12,098 nucleotides of DNA, taken from DATEUP01 sp035283065. GTDB taxonomy: Archaea > Thermoplasmatota > DTKX01 > DATEUP01. The DNA is taken from NCBI GenBank assembly GCA_035283065.1, contig DATEUP010000255.1:1-12098 (forward strand), written 5' to 3'. The position numbers and the translations under genes are program-made. Numbering within the stretch: position 1 is the first letter of the stretch; each line of letters begins with the position of its first letter. Under the pieces are notes generated by a model. That model was given only the letters and a program-made list of their open reading frames with translations. It had not been told where the DNA came from and did not search any database. Below, piece by piece: positions 6,956-12,098 of the stretch.

Positions 6956-7394
6956 GGTAGACCGTCCCCCAACTCGGCTCCTGACGGGGCGCGCCTTCGT
7001 CCACGAAGCCCTGACGTGCGTACCAATCGCGCGTCGCACTAGCCTCAACGCTTTCAAGGCGCAACGCCTCGAGCCCGAGTTGGTCGGCGAATCCCTCGAT
7101 TGCGGCAACCAAGATGGAGCCTCCTGCGACGAAGCCCGGAGCTTGGAAGCTCGCGTTTCGAACCAGGTAGTCGATGAAGATATCCGATGGTCGCACCGTG
7201 AAGCACGCAGCGGCCGGGATTCCGGCCTCATGGGCCCCGAGCAGAGTGAACTTGCGGTCCTCCGGGGCGTGATAGCTGAGGATTTCCGCGAAGTCGACCT
7301 TGCCCCGGAGCGGCTCGCGAGGCTCGAAGGGCCGCCGCTCATCGCCCGCTTCGGGAAACCGCGTCCCCGGAGGTGCCAACAGGGGATTCGCCAT
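6918..7394 (-). CDS. GNAT-family N-acetyltransferase-like protein
   Basis: Product of 158 residues. The C-terminal two thirds fit the GNAT fold: FTLLGAHEAGIPAAACFTV strands (49-67), IDYLVRN strand (74-80), then motif A as GFVAGGSILVAAIEGFADQLG (87-107) with a loose version of the acetyl-CoA-binding (R/Q)xxGx(G/A) loop, LRLESVEAS strand (111-119) and motif B WYARQGFVDEG (124-134), the usual Y-x-x-x-G-F signature. It should transfer an acetyl group to an amine; the substrate is unknown. The N-terminal 35 residues are Pro/Arg-rich and unassigned. ATG 7394 lacks a ribosome site, but AAATAAG on this strand (7424-7430) is 30-36 bases upstream and fits a TATA box. The gene converges on the ribbon-helix-helix gene with a 38-base overlap and is divergent from the membrane protein gene. 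Confidence 0.75.
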   Translation of the reverse strand: MANPLLAPPGTRFPEAGDERRPFEPREPLRGKVDFAEILSYHAPEDRKFTLLGAHEAGIPAAACFTVRPSDIFIDYLVRNASFQAPGFVAGGSILVAAIEGFADQLGLEALRLESVEASATRDWYARQGFVDEGAPRQEPSWGTVYPMVKRVEPFGAP

Positions 7395-7548
7395 AGCTGG
7401 GCGATGCCTTGGTTGTGCTGCGACTTATTTCCTATCATCGGCCACGCTGCGGTTTTCGCACGCCGGGGGCAAGACTGGCAGATCACCCCGATTCTGCGGC
7501 CCTCTGCCACGCGCGAACTACATAACCCGATTAGCCCAAGCCCTTGCT
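7395..7548. promoter_or_regulatory. Divergent promoter region between acetyltransferase and membrane protein genes
   Basis: The two genes are transcribed away from each other across 154 bases. CTTATTT (7424-7430; AAATAAG on the minus strand) is placed as a TATA box for the leftward gene, and TACATAA (7519-7525) as one for the rightward gene, about 27 bases before the GTG at 7549. No ribosome site precedes either start. Confidence 0.4.
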
Positions 7549-7944
7549 GTGGCCGCCACCGACGCCCCGCGCGTGACGGTCCTGCTTGCGCTCGCCGCCA
7601 CCACCGCCGCCAACGCGGCCTTCCTGCTTTCTGACCCGCGGCTTGGCGACCTGCCTCTTTGGCTCGCCGCGATCTTCCTCGCGGGCGGGCTTGCCTATGT
7701 GGCCGCGATTCCCCTATGCCTCCGCCGGAGGCGCGCGGGGTTCCGGCTGGCAACCTTCCTCGGCGTTGCCGGAGCGGCGGTCGCCGTCGCGGACAACCTC
7801 GCGCTCTCCGGCTCGTCGCCGAACGCGGCAACGTTCGCCCTGAACGTGGTGGTGGTCGCCCTTCAATTTCCCCTTGTGCTCGGGAGCGTGGCATGGCTCA
7901 AGGCGGGTCCGGCTGCGCGGTCACCGGCGCCTCCCCCCGGCTGA
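7549..7944 (+). CDS. Small four-helix membrane protein of unknown function
   Basis: Product of about 131 residues that is almost wholly hydrophobic. Four membrane segments can be read at about residues 9-27, 35-58, 67-86 and 96-117, with a basic RRRRAGFR loop after the second and a Pro-rich C-terminal tail. The basic loop suggests the loop between helices 2 and 3 is cytoplasmic, so both ends would lie outside the cytoplasm unless topology is unusual. I recognise no family. GTG 7549 is chosen because a TACATAA element lies at the distance expected for a leaderless transcript; GTG 7573 is an in-frame alternative that removes 8 residues. It stands between the acetyltransferase (divergent) and the TPR gene (convergent), with no operon partner. 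Confidence 0.55.
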   Translation: MAATDAPRVTVLLALAATTAANAAFLLSDPRLGDLPLWLAAIFLAGGLAYVAAIPLCLRRRRAGFRLATFLGVAGAAVAVADNLALSGSSPNAATFALNVVVVALQFPLVLGSVAWLKAGPAARSPAPPPG

Positions 7945-8028
7945 CTTCGAGCGCGCGCACGAAAGCGGCAGGGCCTGCCCCTCTGCGGGGCGCGCGTCCC
8001 CAGACGATCTTCGCATATTGACACGGAA

Positions 8029-8049
8029 TTCCTTCGCGCCGCGAAGGAA
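8029..8049. repeat. Perfect 21-base inverted repeat between convergent genes
   Basis: TTCCTTCGCG (8029-8038) is followed by one base and then its exact reverse complement CGCGAAGGAA (8040-8049). It lies between the convergent membrane-protein and TPR genes. It could form a hairpin in transcripts from either side or be a protein-binding dyad; there is no T run directly after it on either strand, so a classic intrinsic terminator is not supported. A smaller dyad, GGCAGG and CCTGCC around one base, is at 7967-7979. Confidence 0.6.
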
Positions 8050-8093
8050 GCCCTGCACCGGCCCGCTCACGCCCGAGCGCGGCGGGCGGCGGG

Positions 8094-8486
8094 TCACCCG
8101 AGGGCCGCCTGGATCTCCGCCGCGCGCGGGTGGTCGGCGCCGCGCTCGAGGCCCCTAGCAAGGGCCGCGCGCGCCTTTTCCTTGTCCCCGAGGTGCAGGT
8201 GCGCCGCCGCGAGCCCGACCCACGCGTTCCCGTGGGTCGGTCCGAACTTTGTGGCGATCGAGAAGCAGCGAAGCGCCTTGTCCCACTCCTCCTGGAGGGA
8301 GAAGGCCCGGCCCTTGCCGTACCAGGCCTCCGGGGAGGCGGGCTTGAGGACGGTCGCTTGGCCGAAGAGGCGTTCGGCTTCGGCCAGGTCGCCCGCGTCG
8401 AGCGCTGCTTGTGCCTTTGGCATGATTGCTTCAAAGGGCTCCGTCGGGGGCGAGCCTGAGTGGCGGGCGTGCGGCATATGGCCCAT
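8094..8486 (-). CDS. TPR-repeat protein
   Basis: Product of 130 residues with about three tetratricopeptide repeats: one around AIMPKAQAALDAGDLAEAERLF, one beginning EAWYGKGRAFSLQEEWDKAL, and one beginning NAWVGLAAAHLHLGDKEKAR. Each shows the W/A-x2-G-x2-hydrophobic pattern and a small residue at position 20 (Ala). Such repeats make a helical groove that binds partner proteins; no catalytic residues are expected. The first 15-20 residues (MGHMPHARHSGSPP) are unstructured-looking. ATG 8486 and ATG 8477 are both possible starts and neither has a ribosome site. It begins 31 bases after the stop of the nuclease-fold gene on the same strand and is probably the last gene of that cassette. A scaffold or sensor role for the cassette is an inference. 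Confidence 0.75.
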   Translation of the reverse strand: MGHMPHARHSGSPPTEPFEAIMPKAQAALDAGDLAEAERLFGQATVLKPASPEAWYGKGRAFSLQEEWDKALRCFSIATKFGPTHGNAWVGLAAAHLHLGDKEKARAALARGLERGADHPRAAEIQAALG

Positions 8487-8517
8487 GGTAACCGGCCCAA
8501 GAGCGATCCTCAAGGCA

Positions 8518-9696
8518 CTACTTGAAGGCGCGCGGGCGGCGCCGATGGCCGCTCCGTCCCTTGCTGGCGAGCACGGCTTGGTGAAGCAATTGGGCAAGGC
8601 GGGTGGGGTCGTCGGCCACCTTCGAGAACCGGGGCCCCAAGATCGAGCGCCCGGCCGAAGCGACTTCGTGGGGCCGGCAGGGCACTCTCCGGAGGTGCGG
8701 GTCGTCGGCGAGCGCGGCAAGCGCGGTCGCGACGACACCGGGCAGCTGGGCAGTCGGGTAGCGCCAAGGCAAGAAGTTGTCCTTCGTGGACTTCGGGTTG
8801 GGCGAGACCTTGAACACAAGTGTGTCGCGGCTTCGCGCCACGCGCTTGGCGATCGCGAGCGTCGGGATGAACCATGCGAACTCGCCGAGCGTCAGGGTCG
8901 AGGGGTTGAATTCGAGGATGACGAGGAAGGCGAAGGGGGCCGGCTGGAAGGTCGAACGGGCGACATGGACCTGGATGAGGCCGTCCGGCCCCGGCCCAAA
9001 CGCGCCCTTCGGTTGAAGCCCGAGGAACACGGGCGAGCCGCTGAAGTTCACGGAGGCGTCGAGCCCCTGCCGGTCGACGAAGGGGTCCCAGGTCTGCAGC
9101 GCGCCCGCGGTGCCCATCGTCAGGTGCAATTTGAGCGCCGTCTCGATGACGAAGGCCTGGGCGGTTTCCGAGAGGGTGGAGCGGGCACGGGCTCGCGCCG
9201 GCGGCGCCTTGAGGCGCAGGGCGCGAGCGTACGCGCGGGCAAGGTGGGCTCGCGGGATCCGGAAGCGCTCCCAGCGGTTCGAGGGGTCGGGAACGCGCGG
9301 GACGCGGATGACGCGCGCCTTGGACCGGCTCGAACCGGCAAGGAGAGCGCGGCCGGGGACGAACCAAAAGTCGTCGGCCACCCATGGTGCCGTGTCCTTC
9401 ATGGGGAAGAGCGCGGCAAAGTAGTTCGAGGGGTCGGAGGGCAGCTTCCAGAGAGGCACGCGGAATTCGAACGAACGGCCGCGCTGGAGAGTGAGCGCCC
9501 CTTTGGGCTGGATGAGCAGGCTGCGGTCCGTGCGCCCGGGCGCCGTCACGATGCGGTCGAACCCGTCGTCATCGTAGGGCACGCGGCCGCCAAGGATCGC
9601 CCCGCCGGACTCAACGGCCAACAGGATGTCTTGGGCAAACTCGACGACGGCGCCTTTTTGGCGCGCGGCGAGTCGGGATAGCGCCTGCCGGTCCAT
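8518..9696 (-). CDS. Tandem PD-(D/E)XK-like nuclease-fold protein with Gln-Pro-Lys motif, function unknown
   Basis: Product of 392 residues built from two copies of one unit, about 17-165 and 181-335. Copy 1 has VVEF (helix Glu19), VPYDDDGFD (39-47), LIQPKGA (61-67), a W-V-x3-F-W-F-V-P segment (105-114) and NRWERFRIP. Copy 2 has VIET (Glu185), DPFVDRQGLD (204-213), LQPKGA (227-232), LGEFAWFIP (270-278) and DNFLPWRYP. The order Glu-helix, G-(F/L)-D, strand ending Q-P-K fits the PD-(D/E)XK nuclease core with Gln in place of the acidic residue before Lys, a substitution known in some active members (QxK). It may therefore cut or bind DNA; activity is not shown. A basic tail (KGRSGHRRRPRAFK) ends the protein. 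The start ATG 9696 is set by a strong AAGGAGG ribosome site 7 bases upstream, 23 bases after the HEPN stop. The family name is not known to me. Confidence 0.65.
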   Translation of the reverse strand: MDRQALSRLAARQKGAVVEFAQDILLAVESGGAILGGRVPYDDDGFDRIVTAPGRTDRSLLIQPKGALTLQRGRSFEFRVPLWKLPSDPSNYFAALFPMKDTAPWVADDFWFVPGRALLAGSSRSKARVIRVPRVPDPSNRWERFRIPRAHLARAYARALRLKAPPARARARSTLSETAQAFVIETALKLHLTMGTAGALQTWDPFVDRQGLDASVNFSGSPVFLGLQPKGAFGPGPDGLIQVHVARSTFQPAPFAFLVILEFNPSTLTLGEFAWFIPTLAIAKRVARSRDTLVFKVSPNPKSTKDNFLPWRYPTAQLPGVVATALAALADDPHLRRVPCRPHEVASAGRSILGPRFSKVADDPTRLAQLLHQAVLASKGRSGHRRRPRAFK

Positions 9697-9703
9697 TCGG
9701 GGG

Positions 9704-9710
9704 CCTCCTT
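9704..9710 (-). promoter_or_regulatory. Strong ribosome binding site for tandem nuclease-fold gene
   Basis: AAGGAGG on the minus strand, 7 bases before the ATG at 9696. It is the best Shine-Dalgarno match among the minus-strand genes and contrasts with the apparently leaderless genes nearby. It fixes the start and supports translation from the middle of a polycistronic message. Confidence 0.75.
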
Positions 9711-9719
9711 GACCGCGCC

Positions 9720-10121
9720 TTACTCGTTGAGTCGGGCCTCGACCCAGCCAAGGAACCGCCGCGCTTTGAGGACGGCTTCCTGCGCCTCCTTGGGCGACAC
9801 GTCTCGGTCGTCGTACTCGGCCACGTGCTTCAACGAGAGCACACCCTCCATCTGCGCTGCCTTCTCGCGCGCGCCGGCGGCGCCCGATCTTCCAACAAGG
9901 CGCACGACGGCACCGTGGTCGCGGGCCCGCGAGCGCACGCCTTTCGTCTTTGCAAGCAGGGCGTCCGCCGCGGAGATTACGCAGTGGCTTGCCGCCGAGG
10001 CAGCCCCGTTGAACTCGCCGGCCGCAAGCGTGAGCTCCATGGAGCGGGCGAACCCCCGCGCCTTGCGCAGGAAGAACTGGTCCCCACCGGGGCGCACTTT
10101 CACGGTGGGTTCATCGACCAT
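9720..10121 (-). CDS. HEPN-domain protein (MNT partner)
   Basis: Product of 133 residues, all helical. FFLRKARGFARSMELTLAAG (16-35) is a typical first HEPN helix, FNGAASAASHCVISAADALL (37-56) the second, and LKHVAEYDDRDVSPKEAQEAVLKARRFLGWVEARL (97-131) the closing helices, as in stand-alone HEPN proteins encoded next to minimal nucleotidyltransferases. HEPN proteins are often RNases with an Rx4-6H motif; here the only candidate is Arg63 to His69 (Rx5H), without the following Tyr seen in HepT toxins, so RNase activity is uncertain. The ATG at 10121 overlaps the last 11 bases of the nucleotidyltransferase gene, indicating translational coupling and a joint role. An upstream in-frame start at 10319 would lie inside the nucleotidyltransferase gene and is not supported. 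Confidence 0.78.
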   Translation of the reverse strand: MVDEPTVKVRPGGDQFFLRKARGFARSMELTLAAGEFNGAASAASHCVISAADALLAKTKGVRSRARDHGAVVRLVGRSGAAGAREKAAQMEGVLSLKHVAEYDDRDVSPKEAQEAVLKARRFLGWVEARLNE

Positions 10122-10716
10122 CGGCGGCGCCCCCCCGGAGCCATACACCCTCGGAAAGCGCCTCGTGGACGAACCCGTACTCGCGGCGGCTTTCGAACTC
10201 GCGGCGGGTAAGCACGACCGGAGCCAGCCTGTTGCCGAAACGCCAGAAGAAGGCCCCCGCCTTGCGGGCCAAACTCGCCTGGGCCCTTGCTTTCGAGCGA
10301 GCATCCTTGACGACCACAAGCAGGTCGACGTCGGAGCCTGGAGCGCCCTCGCCGCGAGCTTGGGACCCGAAGAGGATGAGGACCTCCGGGTTGACGTCGG
10401 CCACCACGCGGACGAGAGCCGCCCGAAGGGATTCTTGCGCCTTCGAATCGAGTTCGGCCACCGAGGAAAGAAGCCGCAGAAGAATGTGGCTTCGGTTCAC
10501 GGTCCAGCGCATGCTGGGCGGGGTCCACGCGGGGTGAACCACGCCTTCGCCCTCGAGGAGCCGGAGGGTCAGGATGGCCCAGCGCGGTGTGACCTTGGCG
10601 GCGCGGGCAAGCTCGCTGCCGGTCCAAACCTTGTCTGGCCGCTTGAGCAGGGTGGTGATTACGGCCACGCGACCCGCGGAGGCTAGGAGCCCTTCGGGCA
10701 GGTTTCGGAATCGCAC
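10111..10716 (-). CDS. Winged-helix plus MNT nucleotidyltransferase protein
   Basis: Product of 201 residues. Residues 14-75 form a winged helix (AVITTLLKRPDKVWTGSEL; VTPRWAILTLRLLEGEGVV; a wing ending MRWTVNR). Residues 95-190 carry a minimal nucleotidyltransferase core: VLILFGSQARGEGAPGSDVD gives GSx10DxD (Gly117-Ser118, Asp129, Asp131). The third catalytic acidic residue is not obvious; the matching strand reads LAPVVLTRREF. In MNT-HEPN pairs the MNT protein is usually the antitoxin, and some add AMP to the HEPN partner. The attached winged helix suggests it also represses its own promoter. GTG 10716 is the start: a GGAG (10726-10729) lies 9 bases upstream and TATA-like sequences overlap a 16-base palindrome just beyond. 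It is the first gene of a minus-strand cassette and overlaps the HEPN gene by 11 bases. Confidence 0.85.
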   Translation of the reverse strand: MRFRNLPEGLLASAGRVAVITTLLKRPDKVWTGSELARAAKVTPRWAILTLRLLEGEGVVHPAWTPPSMRWTVNRSHILLRLLSSVAELDSKAQESLRAALVRVVADVNPEVLILFGSQARGEGAPGSDVDLLVVVKDARSKARAQASLARKAGAFFWRFGNRLAPVVLTRREFESRREYGFVHEALSEGVWLRGGAADGR

Positions 10717-10730
10717 TGTTTTTTACTCCA

Positions 10731-10746
10731 GTATATGATCATATAC
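10731..10746. promoter_or_regulatory. 16-base perfect palindrome, probable operator over the MNT-HEPN promoter
   Basis: GTATATGATCATATAC is fully self-complementary. Right beside it TATAC (10742-10746) and GTATA (10751-10755) form a second dyad with a 4-base spacer, giving three GTATA half-sites at alternating orientation. The stretch is very A+T-rich in a G+C-rich window and contains the TATA-like elements of the leftward promoter, ending 15 bases before the GTG at 10716. Repression by the winged helix encoded just downstream is inferred. Confidence 0.65.
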
Positions 10747-10831
10747 AATCGTATAAGATAAATGCTCCCTCGCCAGTGGCGATGGACGAGCGTAAGGGGC
10801 CCTCGGAGCCCATGGGGAGCCGGCGGGTTCG

Positions 10832-12098
10832 CTAAGGGTGCTTGGCGCGCCGCCGCGCCATCCGCACCCGGACGCGCAGCTTACGCCCAAAGGCCTGCTT
10901 GACCGCCTCGGCGTGCCCCTCGGCGCTCCAGACCTCGAGGTGGCAGTCGCGCACGGCCTTGAGCTCGAGGAAGAGCCTTTTCTCCCCCTCGGCGCGCCAC
11001 CCCGCGTGCGCCACGGCCGCGCTCCGGCTGCGGTCGAGGCTCTCGGCGATGCGAAGGAACACGGAGAGGCGCTCGACGACGCCGCGCTCGCGCTTCGAGA
11101 GCCCCTCGAGTTTCGGGTTCCAGCGCCCGGGCAGGGCCCTGCGGTTGAAGTAGGCGAGGGCGGCGATCTGCGCGACCTCCACTTGGTCAAAGCCGAGGAG
11201 GTCCGCGTGCTTCACGAGGTACCACGTGTGCTCGTGGTGGTTGTCGAAGGAGAGGAAGACGCCGATGTCGTGGACGACCGCGGCGTGGCTTAGCAGCTCT
11301 CGCTCCGGCGCTGCGTACTTGTGGAGGCCGGCCCCGCGCGCCGAGTCGAAAAGCTCGAGGGCGAGAGCCTGGACGACCCGCGCGTGCGGCTCGTCGAACT
11401 GGCAGGCGCGCGCAAGCTGGAGGACGCTGCGCTCGCGGACGGTGAGGCGGGCGAGCCGGCGGGCACCCCCGCGCCTTGAAAGGTAATCGACGAGGAGCCC
11501 GTCCTTGAGGCCCCGGTCGCTTACCCGGAGTTCCTCGATGTCGAGTTCGTCCATCACGGTTTCCAAAATCGCCGCGCCGGCGATGATGATGTCGGCGCGC
11601 TCGGGGTTCATCCCCTTGACCTTTCGCCGGCGGTCGAGCGGCAGCGCACAGAGCATCTTGACGACTTTGCGAAGTTGCCCGCGGGTGAGGGCGTCGTCGC
11701 GTCTGCGGGTGCGCCCGTAAAACTTGCGCGCGGCAATCTCGGCGAGGTTCTCGACCGTTCCCGAAGACCCGACGGCGATGTCCATGCGGCGCCGCTTGAG
11801 CCGCTTTAGGGGCACGACGCCGACCCGCTCGACGTGCCGGCAGATCGCATCGTACTCCTCCTCGTCGACCGCGCCCTCGTCGTCCTCGAGGAACTCCGTT
11901 GACAGGCGGATCGCCCCCAGGCGAAGGGAATCGAGGTATTGGACCGAATCCTGGTCGCCGAGGACAAGTTCGGTGGAGCCGCCGCCGATGTCGATGAAGA
12001 GAGCGCGGCGGCGCCCGAGGTGGATTCCGCTCGAGACGCCGAGGTAGATGAGGCGGGCCTCCTCGCGCCCGGAGATCGGGTGGACCTCGAGACCCGAC
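10832..12098 (-). CDS. ppx: Ppx/GppA-type exopolyphosphatase with C-terminal HD-like region (N-terminus beyond right edge)
   Basis: The frame is open from the right edge (422 codons) to TAG at 10832-10834, so the N-terminus is missing. The visible part begins within an actin-like ATPase-fold domain: EVHPISGREEARLIYLGV, then the phosphate-binding loop DIGGGSTELV (11963-11992), typical of exopolyphosphatase/GppA phosphatases, which remove phosphate from polyphosphate or from the pppGpp-type 5' end. A PLDRRRKVKGMNPERADII segment marks the second actin-like half. The C-terminal part has LSHAAVVHDIG (about 11259-11291) and NHHEHTWYLV, an HD-like pattern found in long Ppx proteins. The substrate cannot be chosen from sequence; polyphosphate is more likely in an archaeon. 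It lies 115 bases upstream of the MNT gene on the same strand and is probably a separate unit because the MNT gene has its own promoter. Confidence 0.88.
   Translation of the reverse strand, partial: SGLEVHPISGREEARLIYLGVSSGIHLGRRRALFIDIGGGSTELVLGDQDSVQYLDSLRLGAIRLSTEFLEDDEGAVDEEEYDAICRHVERVGVVPLKRLKRRRMDIAVGSSGTVENLAEIAARKFYGRTRRRDDALTRGQLRKVVKMLCALPLDRRRKVKGMNPERADIIIAGAAILETVMDELDIEELRVSDRGLKDGLLVDYLSRRGGARRLARLTVRERSVLQLARACQFDEPHARVVQALALELFDSARGAGLHKYAAPERELLSHAAVVHDIGVFLSFDNHHEHTWYLVKHADLLGFDQVEVAQIAALAYFNRRALPGRWNPKLEGLSKRERGVVERLSVFLRIAESLDRSRSAAVAHAGWRAEGEKRLFLELKAVRDCHLEVWSAEGHAEAVKQAFGRKLRVRVRMARRRAKHP

Noticed and set aside
8182..9681. 499-codon open frame on the plus strand across the TPR and nuclease-fold genes
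   Set aside because: Its translation is Arg/Gly-rich without domain signals, whereas the minus strand encodes clear TPRs and a duplicated domain with a strong ribosome site.
10723..11190. Minus-strand frame with Ser/Arg-rich product within the ppx region
   Set aside because: It overlaps the C-terminus of ppx in another frame and has low-complexity sequence only.
1..12098. CRISPR array, prompted by the CARF-like regulator
   Set aside because: No regularly spaced direct repeats were seen anywhere in the window and no cas gene was recognised.

Overview
The window looks like chromosomal DNA from a high-G+C archaeon (roughly two thirds G+C by eye). An euryarchaeal, Thermoplasmatota-like lineage is my best guess. 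Reasons: an isopentenyl phosphate kinase / type 2 IPP isomerase / prenyl synthase / archaeal-type GluRS gene string, an archaeal TIM-barrel endonuclease-IV-like protein, and TATA-like elements about 25-35 bases upstream of several start codons that lack a Shine-Dalgarno sequence (leaderless style). The lineage is inferred from protein character, not from a marker-gene tree.

Layout. Bases 1-265 (minus) hold the N-terminal part of a TIM-barrel endonuclease-IV-like protein that runs off the left edge. A divergent promoter region follows. Bases 483-5142 (plus) are a tight isoprenoid/translation operon: isopentenyl phosphate kinase (last step of an archaeal mevalonate route), type 2 IPP:DMAPP isomerase, a short-chain prenyl diphosphate synthase (C20 type judged by the residue before the first Asp-rich motif) and glutamyl-tRNA synthetase. 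Together the first three make the prenyl chains of archaeal membrane lipids. Next come two plus-strand regulator-like genes: a small winged-helix protein (5210-5665) and a CARF-like plus winged-helix regulator (5740-6411).

Bases 6412-8093 are accessory in character. They hold a ribbon-helix-helix protein (plus), a convergent, tail-overlapping GNAT acetyltransferase (minus) and a small four-helix membrane protein (plus).

Bases 8094-10716 (all minus) form a compact four-gene cassette, read from right to left: winged-helix/MNT nucleotidyltransferase, HEPN protein (11-base overlap), a protein with two tandem PD-(D/E)XK-like domains carrying Gln-Pro-Lys in place of the usual (D/E)xK, and a TPR protein. 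A perfect 16-base palindrome sits in the promoter of this cassette, which suggests self-repression. This is the most system-like locus in the window: an MNT-HEPN toxin-antitoxin-like module extended by a nuclease-fold protein and a TPR protein. The right end (10832-12098, minus) is an exopolyphosphatase/GppA-type phosphatase with a C-terminal HD-like region, missing its N-terminus at the window edge.

No rRNA, tRNA, CRISPR array, insertion sequence or attachment site was recognised.
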